Origin: Alteriqipengyuania flavescens
GTDB lineage: Bacteria > Pseudomonadota > Alphaproteobacteria > Sphingomonadales > Sphingomonadaceae
Length of the DNA: 64,000 bases
Direction of reading: 5' to 3'
Assembly (NCBI RefSeq): GCF_030406725.1
Contig: NZ_CP129107.1
Location: forward strand, 372,001 to 436,000
Positions 1-9,009 of this stretch are shown in pieces. Within the stretch, counting starts at the first letter, position 1, and each line of letters begins with the position of its first letter. The position numbers and the translations under genes are program-made. Below the pieces are notes generated by a model. It did no database searches. It was not told where the DNA came from and saw nothing but the letters and a program-made list of their open reading frames with translations.

Positions 1-960
1 TCCGCCAACGCGTTCTTCAACGGCACTCCGGTAGCTGTCGAAGCCGGAGCGACATATTGGGACATCCTTCCCAGTTTCAACCTGACCGCTCGCTTCAATT
101 CCGACTGGGTGGTCCGCATGGCGGCATCGCGCCAGATCATGCGCCCACGCCTCGATGACCTGCGGGCCTCGATCGGCTATGGCATCAACAACAACCCGTC
201 GGACAGCCCGACCGGACAGGCACCCTTCATCAGTGGCGGTGGCGGGAACCCGGTTCTTCGGCCCTATCGTGCGAACGCGATCGACATGAATTTCGAGAAA
301 TATTTCGGCGGCAGCCGGGGTGTCGCGTCGCTGCAGCTCTTCTTCAAGGATATCGAAGAATATATCCTGAATGGCCAGTTCGCGTTCGATTACGCCGGTT
401 TTCCGCTTCCCGACGGAGTGACCGTCCCCACCACGATTGGACGGCTCGATGCGCCGATCAATACCGGCGGTGGCCAGTTGTACGGTGCAGAACTCGCCCT
501 GACGCTGCCCTTCGGCATCCTCACACCGTCGCTCGAAGGCCTCGGCTTTACGGGCGGTGCGTCGGTCACCGAATCCAACGTGAAGGACCAGAACGGCAAC
601 GAAACCGCCATCCCTGGTTATTCGAAGTGGGTCGTGAACGGCACGCTGTTCTACGAACAGGGCGGCTTTAACGCCCGTGCCAGCGCACGTTATCGTTCCA
701 GCTTCCTCGGCGATTTCACGGGCTTCGGCGGTTCGCCGACGCGCCGGACCGCGCTCGACGAAACGATCATCGATGCGCAGATCGGCTACGACTTCCAGGA
801 CAACAGCCCGCTCGATGGCCTGTCGATCTACTTTCAGGGCCAGAACCTGACGGACGAGCGGTTCGCTTCGGTGGCCAACGAGGACAGCCCGCTGCAGGTC
901 ATCGACTACCAGATCTACGGTCGTCGTTTCCTCGCCGGCTTCACCTACAAGTTCCAGTAA
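1..960 (+). CDS. TonB-dependent receptor, C-terminal part (5' end outside window)
   Basis: The reading frame is open from base 1, so the plug domain and early barrel lie outside the window; about 319 residues of the C-terminal beta-barrel remain. Alternating aromatic/polar strands, a typical barrel segment near the end (YFQGQNLTDERF) and the terminal strand RRFLAGFTYKF are characteristic of this family. The chain ends one residue past the usual C-terminal Phe (…KFQ). These receptors bind a ligand at the outer membrane and import it using TonB-ExbBD energy. The downstream glucan-hydrolase genes suggest a malto-oligosaccharide ligand; this is inferred from context only. An 88-base gap holding a hairpin separates it from the halogenase gene. 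Confidence 0.93.
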   Translation, partial: SANAFFNGTPVAVEAGATYWDILPSFNLTARFNSDWVVRMAASRQIMRPRLDDLRASIGYGINNNPSDSPTGQAPFISGGGGNPVLRPYRANAIDMNFEKYFGGSRGVASLQLFFKDIEEYILNGQFAFDYAGFPLPDGVTVPTTIGRLDAPINTGGGQLYGAELALTLPFGILTPSLEGLGFTGGASVTESNVKDQNGNETAIPGYSKWVVNGTLFYEQGGFNARASARYRSSFLGDFTGFGGSPTRRTALDETIIDAQIGYDFQDNSPLDGLSIYFQGQNLTDERFASVANEDSPLQVIDYQIYGRRFLAGFTYKFQ

Positions 961-968
961 GGCATTAT

Positions 969-1009
969 CCGGTGCCGGCTACGCTCACTTTCGAGCAGGT
1001 CGGCACCGG
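969..1009 (+). terminator. Intercistronic hairpin after the receptor gene
   Basis: A perfect 9-bp stem (CCGGTGCCG at 969-977 paired with CGGCACCGG at 1001-1009) encloses a 23-base loop. No T-run follows, so it is not a classical intrinsic terminator. It could be a 3' stabiliser or partial terminator that lowers transcription into the halogenase/hydrolase genes relative to the receptor. This role is inferred. Confidence 0.45.
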
Positions 1010-1048
1010 AGGCCATTGGGGTCGGCCCGGGCAGACGGGACCGAACCT

Positions 1049-2578
1049 ATGACAGCTCAGCAAACTTCAGGCGCAGCTGGCGATAAAGCGGCAGCGCGCG
1101 CGGATTTCGTCATCGTGGGCGGCGGTACCGCCGGCTGGATGGCCGCCGCCGCGCTTGCCCGCTTCGCCCCGCACAAGCGCACCGTCCTCGTCGAAAGCGA
1201 TGCCATCGCCACCGTCGGCGTGGGCGAGGCGACGATCCCGCAAATCCGCCTCTTCAACCAGGCGCTGGGCCTGGACGAAGCCGAATTCCTTGCCGCCACG
1301 AAGGGCAGCTTCAAGCTAGGCGTCGAGTTCGCCGACTGGCGAGAGCCCGGCCATTCCTACCTCCACGCTTTCGGCCCAGTCGGCTGCGCGCACGGGGTGT
1401 TGCCGTTCCACCATTTCTGGCTGCGCGCCCGCGATGCCGGCAAGGCCCGCCCGCTTAGCGCCTACAGCGCCAACGACATCGCCGCGCGCAACAACCGGAT
1501 GGGGGCGCCCGGCACCGACTTTCCCTACGCCTATCATTTCGACGCCGGCCTCTATGCCGCGCACCTGCGCGCCTATGCCGAAACGCGCGGGGTTACCCGC
1601 ATCGAAGGCACGGTCGACCACGTCCGGCAGGACACCGAAAGCGGCGACATCGCGGGGCTCGACCTCGGCGATGCGCGCAGCATCGACGGGGACTTCTTCC
1701 TCGACTGCACCGGCTTTCGCGGCCTGCTGATCGAACTGGCGCTGGGCGCGGGCTATGCCAACTGGGCGGACCTGCTGCCCTGCGACCGCGCGGTCGCCGT
1801 CCCCTGCAAGTCGGGCGGCGACTTCACCCCCTACACTCGCTCCACCGCGCGCGAGGCCGGCTGGCAATGGCGCATCCCCCTGCAGCACCGGATCGGCAAC
1901 GGCTATGTCTATTCGAGCGCCCACCTGTCGGACGAGGCGGCAGCCGACACGCTGCTCGCCCTTCTCGACGGGGAGCTGCTGGCCGACCCGCGCACGCTCA
2001 AATTCACCACCGGCATGCGGCGCCGGCACTGGCACCGCAACTGCCTCGCCCTCGGCCTTGCCGCCGGGTTCATGGAGCCGCTGGAATCGACCTCGATCCA
2101 CCTCGTCCAGTCCGCCATCGCCCGTTTCCTGACCCTGATGCCGGGCACCGAGAACACCGCCGCGCTCGCCGACGAATTCAACCGGCAGGCGGAGTTCGAA
2201 TGGACGCGGATCCGCGATTTCCTTGTCCTGCATTACTACGCCAACGGCCGCACCGGCGAAGCGTTCTGGGACGAGCGACGCGCGGCGACGCTGCCCGACA
2301 CACTGGCCGCGAAACTCGAGCTCTGGCGTGCAGGCGCTCGCATCACCCGCGAGCGCGAGGAGCTGTTCACCGAAGTCGGCTGGACACAGGTTCTTATCGG
2401 CCAAGGCGTTATGCCCGACAGCTGGAACCCGCTCGCCGATGCGCTGCCGGACGATGATCTGGAGCGCTTTCTCGAAGCGGCCCACCGCGCCTGCGTGAAG
2501 ACCGTCGAACCGATGCCGACCCACCACGATTACCTCGGCGCCCTGCTGGCGCGCACCACCAAGGAAGTTGCCGCATGA
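1049..2578 (+). CDS. Flavin-dependent tryptophan-halogenase family protein (halogenase 1)
   Basis: A 509-residue member of the FAD/reduced-flavin-dependent halogenase family, which makes HOX at FAD and passes it down a tunnel to an active-site Lys. The N-terminal FAD motif GGGTAGW is at residues 24-30, a family Lys lies in SFKLGVEF (K89), the halogenase signature WQWRIP is at 272-277 and the catalytic-Glu segment EPLESTS at 343-349. ATG 1049 was chosen because it precedes the FAD motif at normal spacing; an in-frame TTG at 1016 would add 11 poorly conserved residues. The gene overlaps the amylase by 4 bases (ATGA). Family members in TonB-receptor loci are known, but their physiological substrates are mostly unproven; tryptophan is not assumed here. 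Confidence 0.88.
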   Translation: MTAQQTSGAAGDKAAARADFVIVGGGTAGWMAAAALARFAPHKRTVLVESDAIATVGVGEATIPQIRLFNQALGLDEAEFLAATKGSFKLGVEFADWREPGHSYLHAFGPVGCAHGVLPFHHFWLRARDAGKARPLSAYSANDIAARNNRMGAPGTDFPYAYHFDAGLYAAHLRAYAETRGVTRIEGTVDHVRQDTESGDIAGLDLGDARSIDGDFFLDCTGFRGLLIELALGAGYANWADLLPCDRAVAVPCKSGGDFTPYTRSTAREAGWQWRIPLQHRIGNGYVYSSAHLSDEAAADTLLALLDGELLADPRTLKFTTGMRRRHWHRNCLALGLAAGFMEPLESTSIHLVQSAIARFLTLMPGTENTAALADEFNRQAEFEWTRIRDFLVLHYYANGRTGEAFWDERRAATLPDTLAAKLELWRAGARITREREELFTEVGWTQVLIGQGVMPDSWNPLADALPDDDLERFLEAAHRACVKTVEPMPTHHDYLGALLARTTKEVAA

Positions 2579-4419
2579 CCACTCGCACCGCCCTCGCCAT
2601 GTCGCTCGCCGGCGCCGCGCTCCTGCCCGGCTGCGCGCCCGCTCTCGCCCAGTCCGCGCCCGCCACCACTTCAGCGCCCATGCCCACGCTGGAGCAAGTG
2701 CGCGAGAGGCTGGCGGAAGACGAAGTGGTCTATTTCGTCCTGCCCGACCGTTTCGACAACGGCGATCCCGCCAACGATGACGGCGGCTATGGCGCCGATC
2801 GGCTCGTCAGCGGATACGATCCCACGCACAAGGGCTTCTACCACGGCGGCGACCTCGCCGGGCTGACCGCGCGGCTGGATTACCTGCAGGGCATGGGCAT
2901 CACCGCGATCTGGTTCGCGCCGATCTTCGCCAACAAGCCGGTCCAGGGCCCTGCGGGCGACGAGAGCGCGGGCTATCACGGCTACTGGGTCACCGATTTC
3001 ACCCGGATCGACCCGCATTTCGGCACGAACGAGGAATTCCGCACTTTCGTGAATGCCGCGCACGCCCGCGGGATGAAGGTCTACATGGATATCATCACCA
3101 ATCACACGGCGGATGTCATCAAGTACCGCGAAGGCTTCTCCTATCGCAGCAAGGGCGATTACCCCTACTCCACCCGCGGCGGGCCCGATGGGGCGGCAAT
3201 CAACGAAGGCTTCATGGGCGACGAGGTCCGCACGGAAGAAAACTTCGCGCGGCTGACCGACATGACCTACGCCTACACGCCCTATGTGCCGGAGGCGGAG
3301 CGCGACGTTAAAGTGCCGGCGTGGCTCAACGACCCGCGCTATTACCACAACCGCGGAGACACGACTTTCAGCGGCGAAAGCGCGCGGCTGGGCGACTTCG
3401 TGGGGCTCGACGACCTTTACACCGAACAACCCTTCGTCGTGCGCGGCATGATCGACATCTACGCGCAGTGGATCGAGGATTTCGGCATCGACGGCTTCCG
3501 CATCGACACCGCGCGGCACGTGAACCCCGGTTTCTGGCGGGAATTCGTGCCTGCCATGCTGGCGACAGCCCATGCGCGAGGCATCCCCAACTTCCTGATC
3601 TTCGGCGAGGTTTACGCCGAAGATCCGATGGCGGGCTACATCGCCGAATACACGCGGCGCGACGGCTTTCCTGCCGTGCTCGACTTCGCGTTCCAGCAGG
3701 CGGTGCTCCGCTATGCCGGAGCGGGCGGCGATGCGTCCATCATGACCCGCCTCTTCGACGGCGATGTCCTGTACGAAGGCGGCGAAGCGGCCGCGCTGAA
3801 GCTGCCGACCTTCCTCGGCAACCACGACATGGGCCGCTTCACCACCATGACGAAACAGCGCGTGCCCGGCATCTCGCAAGAGGAGCTGCTGGCGCGCACG
3901 CAGCTGGCCCACGCCATGCTGATGACGCTGCGGGGCAATCCCGTAGTCTATTCCGGCGACGAGCAGGGCTTCGTCGGCGACGGCAACGACCAGGCCGCGC
4001 GAGAGGACATGTTCCCCAGCCGGGTCGCCAGCTACAACGACAACGACCTGATCGGCACCGACGCCACCACGGCGACGGACAATTTCGACCGCAGCCACCC
4101 GCTCTATCGCCTGATCGCGCAGCTTTCCGCCGTCCGGCAGGCCAACCCGGCGCTGCGCCGCGGCCTGCAGACCATGCGCCAGTGGGACGATGCGCCCGGC
4201 ATCTTCGCGGTCACGCGGCACGATCCGGAAAGCGGGCAGCGTGTCCTGCTCGCCTTCAACAACACCGCCGAGCCACTTAGCGGCAATGTCGCGGTCGATT
4301 ACGCCGCGCGCGATGTGACGACCCTGGCAGGCGCCGCCTGTCCCGCAACGGTCGCCGTGCCCGGCAGCGTTGCCGTAAACCTGCCCGCCTTCGGCTGGGC
4401 CGTGTGCGAACTGAAATGA
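2575..4419 (+). CDS. Alpha-amylase family glycoside hydrolase (GH13), exported
   Basis: A 614-residue GH13 enzyme that should cleave internal alpha-1,4 bonds of starch or maltodextrin. All four conserved regions are present: DIITNH (172-177), GFRIDTARH with nucleophile D311, FGEV with acid/base E345, and FLGNHD with D418. The N-terminus has a hydrophobic signal with LLPGC at 16-20, so it may be a lipoprotein, or it may be cleaved after ALAQ. A C-terminal all-beta domain follows the barrel. It overlaps the upstream halogenase stop and the downstream glucosidase start by 4 bases each, indicating translational coupling. Amylase, cyclomaltodextrinase or neopullulanase specificity cannot be separated by eye. 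Confidence 0.93.
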   Translation: MTTRTALAMSLAGAALLPGCAPALAQSAPATTSAPMPTLEQVRERLAEDEVVYFVLPDRFDNGDPANDDGGYGADRLVSGYDPTHKGFYHGGDLAGLTARLDYLQGMGITAIWFAPIFANKPVQGPAGDESAGYHGYWVTDFTRIDPHFGTNEEFRTFVNAAHARGMKVYMDIITNHTADVIKYREGFSYRSKGDYPYSTRGGPDGAAINEGFMGDEVRTEENFARLTDMTYAYTPYVPEAERDVKVPAWLNDPRYYHNRGDTTFSGESARLGDFVGLDDLYTEQPFVVRGMIDIYAQWIEDFGIDGFRIDTARHVNPGFWREFVPAMLATAHARGIPNFLIFGEVYAEDPMAGYIAEYTRRDGFPAVLDFAFQQAVLRYAGAGGDASIMTRLFDGDVLYEGGEAAALKLPTFLGNHDMGRFTTMTKQRVPGISQEELLARTQLAHAMLMTLRGNPVVYSGDEQGFVGDGNDQAAREDMFPSRVASYNDNDLIGTDATTATDNFDRSHPLYRLIAQLSAVRQANPALRRGLQTMRQWDDAPGIFAVTRHDPESGQRVLLAFNNTAEPLSGNVAVDYAARDVTTLAGAACPATVAVPGSVAVNLPAFGWAVCELK

Positions 4420-6029
4420 GCAGCCACGCATCCTCCCCGGCGCCGGACGCGCAGGCCCTGCCGTGGTGGCAGGGCGCGGCGATCTACCAGATCTATCCGC
4501 GCAGCTTCCGCGATACCAACGGCGACGGCATTGGAGACTTGCCGGGCATCACCAGCGGGCTGGACCATGTCGCCAGCCTGGGCGTCGATGCCGTGTGGAT
4601 CAGCCCCTTCTTCACCAGCCCCATGCGCGATTTCGGCTACGACGTGGCCGATTACTGCGACGTCGACCCCATCTTCGGCACGCTGTCCGATTTCGATGCG
4701 CTGGTCACGCGCGCGCACGAACTCGGCCTCAAAGTGCTGATCGATCAGGTCTATTCCCACACGTCCGACGACCATGCGTGGTTCGCCGAAAGCCGCGCCA
4801 GCCGAGACAATCCCAAGGCCGACTGGTACGTGTGGCGCGACGCGAAGCCCGACGGGTCGCCCCCGACCAACTGGCAGTCCGTCTTCGGCGGGCCGGCATG
4901 GACCTGGGACGCACGGCGCGGCCAGTACTACCTGCACAATTTCCTCGCTAGCCAGCCGCAGCTGAACGGTCACAACCCCGACGTCCAGCAGGCCTTGCTG
5001 GACGTGGCGAAATTCTGGCTCGACCGCGGTGTCGACGGTTTTCGTATCGATGCGATCAATTTCTCGATGCACGATCCCGAATTCCGCGACAATCCGCCCG
5101 CCCCACCGACGGACAAGCCGCGCACCCGCCCGTTCGATTTCCAGCTCAAGACCTATAACCAGTCGCACCGGGACATCCCGCTGTTCCTGGAACGGCTGCG
5201 CAGCCTGGCCGACCGCTACGATGCGACCTTTACCCTGGCCGAAGTCGGCGGGGACGAAGCGCTGGTGGAAATGAAGAGCTTCACCCAGGGCGACGCGCGC
5301 CTCAACAGCGCCTACGGCTTCGACTTCCTTTATGCCGACAAGCTCACGCCGCAGCTCGTCTGCCGGGCGCTAGGCGACTGGCCGGGGCAGCCGGGCGAAG
5401 GCTGGCCCAGCTGGGCGTTCGAGAATCACGATGCGCCCCGCGCCGTATCCCGCTGGGCGGCGCCCGAACACCGCACCGCCTTCCTGCGCTGCAAGATGGC
5501 GCTGCTAGCGGCCCTGCGCGGCAACATCATCGTCTACCAGGGCGAGGAGCTGGGCCTGACCCAGGTCGACATCCCCTTCGAGCAGTTGCAGGACCCCGAG
5601 GCCATCGCGAACTGGCCGCTCACCCTGAGCCGCGACGGGGTCCGCACGCCGCTGCCGTGGGCGGGCGATGCGCCGGACATGGGCTTCGGCAGTGCCGAGC
5701 CATGGCTGCCGGCGAGCGAGGACCACCGTCCACTCGCCATCGACCGGCAGGAAGCGGACGATGCCTCCCTGCTCCACTTCACGCGCGACGTGCTGGCCCT
5801 GCGAAATGGCCACCCGGCGCTGCACCACGGGGCGCTCGAACGCTGCCGGGCAAGTGCGGCGCTGCTGAGCTTTGACCGCGTCGCAGACGGGGAGCGTATC
5901 CGCTGCCTGTTCAACCTGTCGGACCAGACGATCGACACCGCCGATGCCGCAGGATCTCCGATCTTCGCGGTCAACGCCGCCGATACCGACACCCTCCCCC
6001 CATACGGAGCCCTGTTTTTGTCATGCTGA
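4416..6029 (+). CDS. Alpha-glucosidase, GH13 oligo-1,4/1,6-glucosidase type
   Basis: A 537-residue GH13 exo-enzyme releasing glucose from malto-oligosaccharides. It opens with the family start WWQGAAIYQIYPRSF. The conserved regions follow: DQVYSH (110-115), GFRIDA with nucleophile D212, LAEVGG with acid/base E276, and FENHD with D339. No signal peptide is visible, so it is probably cytoplasmic, unlike the exported amylase and GH97 enzyme next to it. ATG 4416 overlaps the amylase stop in ATGA; an in-frame GTG at 4404 would be an alternative. Its stop overlaps the GH97 start by 7 bases. Confidence 0.93.
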   Translation: MSSHASSPAPDAQALPWWQGAAIYQIYPRSFRDTNGDGIGDLPGITSGLDHVASLGVDAVWISPFFTSPMRDFGYDVADYCDVDPIFGTLSDFDALVTRAHELGLKVLIDQVYSHTSDDHAWFAESRASRDNPKADWYVWRDAKPDGSPPTNWQSVFGGPAWTWDARRGQYYLHNFLASQPQLNGHNPDVQQALLDVAKFWLDRGVDGFRIDAINFSMHDPEFRDNPPAPPTDKPRTRPFDFQLKTYNQSHRDIPLFLERLRSLADRYDATFTLAEVGGDEALVEMKSFTQGDARLNSAYGFDFLYADKLTPQLVCRALGDWPGQPGEGWPSWAFENHDAPRAVSRWAAPEHRTAFLRCKMALLAALRGNIIVYQGEELGLTQVDIPFEQLQDPEAIANWPLTLSRDGVRTPLPWAGDAPDMGFGSAEPWLPASEDHRPLAIDRQEADDASLLHFTRDVLALRNGHPALHHGALERCRASAALLSFDRVADGERIRCLFNLSDQTIDTADAAGSPIFAVNAADTDTLPPYGALFLSC

Positions 6030-8077
6030 CCCGCACCAAACTCGCCCTCGGCACCGCGCTGTTTGCGCTTGCCCCCTCGCTCGCTTTTGCCGACGAGGTC
6101 GCCTCTCCCGACGGGCGCATCGTGGTAGAAGTGGATGCGGACGGCGAAGGCAAGCCGTTCTACCGCGTCACCCGCGACGGAGAGGAAGTGATCTCTTACT
6201 CCACGCTAGGCTTCAACCTGACCGACGGCGACCCGCTGCGGCGCAATTTCGAAGTCGTCGGCGTGACCCGTGCGCAGGCGGACGAGACGTGGGAGCAGCC
6301 GTGGGGCGAGCGCCGCTTCGTGCGTGACCACCACCGCGCCATGACGGTCACTTTCGCGGAAAAGAACGACGCGCCGCGCAGCTTCAGCGTGCAGGTGCGC
6401 GTGTTCGACGACGGGTTCGGCTTCCGCTACGAATTCCCGCAGCAGCCGGGCTGGGATGTCGCGCGCATCGCCGACGAGCTGACCGAATTCAACCTCAGCG
6501 TATCGGGCACCGCATGGTGGATTCCGGCGGGCGACTGGAACCGCTACGAGTATCTGTACGAGACCACGCCGATCGACGCGGTCAGCACGGCGCACACGCC
6601 GATCACGATGGTGACGGACACCGGCCTGCACCTGTCTTTTCACGAAGCGGCGCTGGTCGATTATTCCGGCATGTGGCTGAAACGGATCGCCGGCACGCGG
6701 TTCCGCGCCACGCTTTCGCCCTCCAGCCGCGGCGCCAAGGTGGTGCGCGAGCTGCCCTTCCACACGCCGTGGCGCACCGTGCGCATGTCTGACGATCCGG
6801 GCGGCCTCGTCGAAAGCGACATCGACCTCAATCTGAACGAGCCCAACAAGCTGGGCGACGTCAGCTGGTTCGAACCGCATAAATACATTGGCATCTGGTG
6901 GGAGATGCACCTCGAGGACAGCAGCTGGGCGAGCGGGCCCAAGCATGGCGCGACCACCGAAAATGCGAAGAAATACATCGACTTCGCTGCCGCCAACGGC
7001 TTTCGCGGCATCCTGATCGAAGGGTGGAATGTCGGCTGGGACGGAAACTGGTTCGGCAACGGGCGCGATTACAGCTTCACGCAGGCCTACCCCGATTTCG
7101 ATATCGAGGAGGTCGCCCGCTACGCCGCAGAAAAGGGCGTTCGGATCATCGGCCACCACGAAACCGGCGGCAATATCGAGGTGTACGAGCGCCAGCTGGA
7201 AGATGGCTTCGCGCTCTACGAAAGGCTCGGCATCGACGCGGTCAAATCGGGCTATGTCGCGGATGCGGGCGGAATCATCGCCTGCAATGCCGACGAGGCC
7301 GACCCGTGCGCGGAGGAAATCTTCGAATGGCATGACGGGCAGCGCATGGCACAGCACCACCTGAACGTGGTGAAGGCCGCCGCGCGCCACCGCATCGCGG
7401 TCAACCCGCACGAACCGATCAAGGACACCGGCCTGAGGCGCACCTATCCCAACTGGGTCAGCCGCGAGGGCGCGCGCGGGGCGGAATACGATGCCTGGGC
7501 AGTGCCGAAGAACGATCCCGGCCACGTGCCGGAACTGGTCTACACAAGGATGCTGTCGGGCCCGATGGATTACACCCCCGGCGTCCTCAGCCTGGAAGGC
7601 CGCGGCGCGACGCAGCCTGACCTGTCGAGCACCCTGGCCCGGCAGCTGGCGTTCTACGTCGTGATCTATTCGCCGATCCAGATGGCGGCCGACCTGCCGG
7701 AAAACCTCGCCGCATGGCCGCAGGGGCTCGACTTCATCAAGCGCGTCGCGGTCGACTGGGACGAAAGCCACCTGCTCGCCGGCGAGGTCGGAAAATACGC
7801 CGTTTTCGCGCGGCGCGAGCGCGGCGGCGATGCATGGTATCTGGGCGGCGTGACCGACGAGGAACCGCGCGATGTTTCGCTAAGCCTCGACTTTCTCTCT
7901 CCCGACACCGAATATGTCGCCACGATCTGGGAAGACGGCGAAGGAGCGGACGGCATGGGTGACAATCGCCACGCGATGAATGTGCGCGAAGTCATCGTGC
8001 GCAAGGGCGATACGCTGGACATCGGCATGGCGCGCGCCGGGGGCTTCGCGGCGGAAATCAAGTTCAGCGGCGAATGA
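6023..8077 (+). CDS. GH97 alpha-glucosidase (SusB-like), periplasmic
   Basis: A 684-residue family-97 glycoside hydrolase with a clean signal peptide (residues 1-23, cleavage after AFA). An N-terminal beta-sandwich is followed by a (beta/alpha)8 barrel and a small C-terminal beta domain, the normal GH97 order. Conserved glutamates are in HHETGG (E380), HEPIKDTG (E464) and REGARGAEY (E482, E488). The 24-residue E464-E488 spacing equals that of the base and acid I recall for the inverting enzyme SusB, so an inverting alpha-glucosidase is favoured over the retaining GH97 alpha-galactosidases. It overlaps the esterase gene by 4 bases. Likely role: periplasmic hydrolysis of imported maltodextrins. 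Confidence 0.92.
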   Translation: MLTRTKLALGTALFALAPSLAFADEVASPDGRIVVEVDADGEGKPFYRVTRDGEEVISYSTLGFNLTDGDPLRRNFEVVGVTRAQADETWEQPWGERRFVRDHHRAMTVTFAEKNDAPRSFSVQVRVFDDGFGFRYEFPQQPGWDVARIADELTEFNLSVSGTAWWIPAGDWNRYEYLYETTPIDAVSTAHTPITMVTDTGLHLSFHEAALVDYSGMWLKRIAGTRFRATLSPSSRGAKVVRELPFHTPWRTVRMSDDPGGLVESDIDLNLNEPNKLGDVSWFEPHKYIGIWWEMHLEDSSWASGPKHGATTENAKKYIDFAAANGFRGILIEGWNVGWDGNWFGNGRDYSFTQAYPDFDIEEVARYAAEKGVRIIGHHETGGNIEVYERQLEDGFALYERLGIDAVKSGYVADAGGIIACNADEADPCAEEIFEWHDGQRMAQHHLNVVKAAARHRIAVNPHEPIKDTGLRRTYPNWVSREGARGAEYDAWAVPKNDPGHVPELVYTRMLSGPMDYTPGVLSLEGRGATQPDLSSTLARQLAFYVVIYSPIQMAADLPENLAAWPQGLDFIKRVAVDWDESHLLAGEVGKYAVFARRERGGDAWYLGGVTDEEPRDVSLSLDFLSPDTEYVATIWEDGEGADGMGDNRHAMNVREVIVRKGDTLDIGMARAGGFAAEIKFSGE

Positions 8078-9009
8078 TCGGGCGCGCGCTCGCCCTCTTT
8101 GCCGCGGTGCTGCTGGCCGCCTGCGCCAGCGTTCCCGCGCCGGACGACGGCGACCTCGCGCGCGGGGGGCGGATCTTGGGCTACGGCCCGCTCGCGGTCG
8201 GCGGGCTGCCCGACCAGCGCATCTCGATCTGGCTGCCGCCAGGCTATGACGAGGGCGCGCGGCGCTATCCGGTGCTCTACATGTGGGACGGGCAGAACCT
8301 GTTCGATCCCGCCAGCACGCACTACGGCAAGGCGTGGATGGCGCAGGACGTGCTGGCTGGAATGGTCGCGCGCGGCGAGGCGGAGCCACACATCGTCGTC
8401 GGCCTGTGGTCGCCGCCGGGCAAGGACCGCTACCGCACCTACCAACCCGAAGCCATCGCCGAACTGGTCCCCGAAGAGGTCGCGACCAGCGTCCGCGACA
8501 TGGCGGGCGGGCCGCTCGCATCCGACGCGAATGTCGCCTGGCTGGCGGACACGGTAAAGCCGTGGGTCGACCGGTCATTCCGCACGCAGGCCGCACCCGA
8601 AAGCACCACGATCGTCGGCGCCAGCATGGGCGGCGTGCTGGCGTGCTACAGCCTGATAGAGCGCCCCGACGTCTTCGGCCGCGCAGGCTGCGTCAGTTCG
8701 CACTTCGCCGTTGCAGCACCGGGCATCGCCGCCCGCCATACGCCCGCTATCGTGGGCGCCTGGCGATCCTATCTCGACCACCGCCTCGCCCTGCCGGAAG
8801 GCCGCCGCATCTGGATGGACCACGGCACCGCCGCACTGGATTCCTATTACGGTCCGTACCAGCTGGGCATCGCCGCTCATCTCGACACCATGGCCGGCTG
8901 GACGCGGGACAAGGATTTCACCGCCCGCGTCTACGAAGGCGCGGAGCATGACGAGATTGCCTGGAATGCCCGCATGGCGGAAATGCTGGCGTGGCTATGG
9001 CGCGAATGA
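8074..9009 (+). CDS. Esterase-like alpha/beta hydrolase lipoprotein
   Basis: A 311-residue alpha/beta-hydrolase of the putative-esterase (Fes/EstA-like) group. A signal with lipobox LAAC is near residues 14-17, so it should be membrane-anchored in the periplasm or outer membrane. The nucleophile elbow is GASMGG (S184) and the candidate catalytic His lies in GAEHDEIAW near the C-terminus. It sits between GH97 and the second halogenase with 4-base overlaps on both sides, so it is made as part of the glucan operon. The substrate is unknown; removal of acyl groups from a decorated glucan is an inference from position only. Confidence 0.82.
   Translation: MIGRALALFAAVLLAACASVPAPDDGDLARGGRILGYGPLAVGGLPDQRISIWLPPGYDEGARRYPVLYMWDGQNLFDPASTHYGKAWMAQDVLAGMVARGEAEPHIVVGLWSPPGKDRYRTYQPEAIAELVPEEVATSVRDMAGGPLASDANVAWLADTVKPWVDRSFRTQAAPESTTIVGASMGGVLACYSLIERPDVFGRAGCVSSHFAVAAPGIAARHTPAIVGAWRSYLDHRLALPEGRRIWMDHGTAALDSYYGPYQLGIAAHLDTMAGWTRDKDFTARVYEGAEHDEIAWNARMAEMLAWLWRE

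Noticed and set aside
2671-4431. Long open frame (586 codons) on the minus strand opposite the amylase gene
   Set aside because: It is antisense to a gene with intact GH13 motifs, has no recognisable domain, and is the usual product of high-GC codon bias.
6206-7771. Open frame of 521 codons opposite the GH97 gene
   Set aside because: Composition and position fit a shadow frame; the sense gene carries all GH97 motifs and overlaps its neighbours properly.
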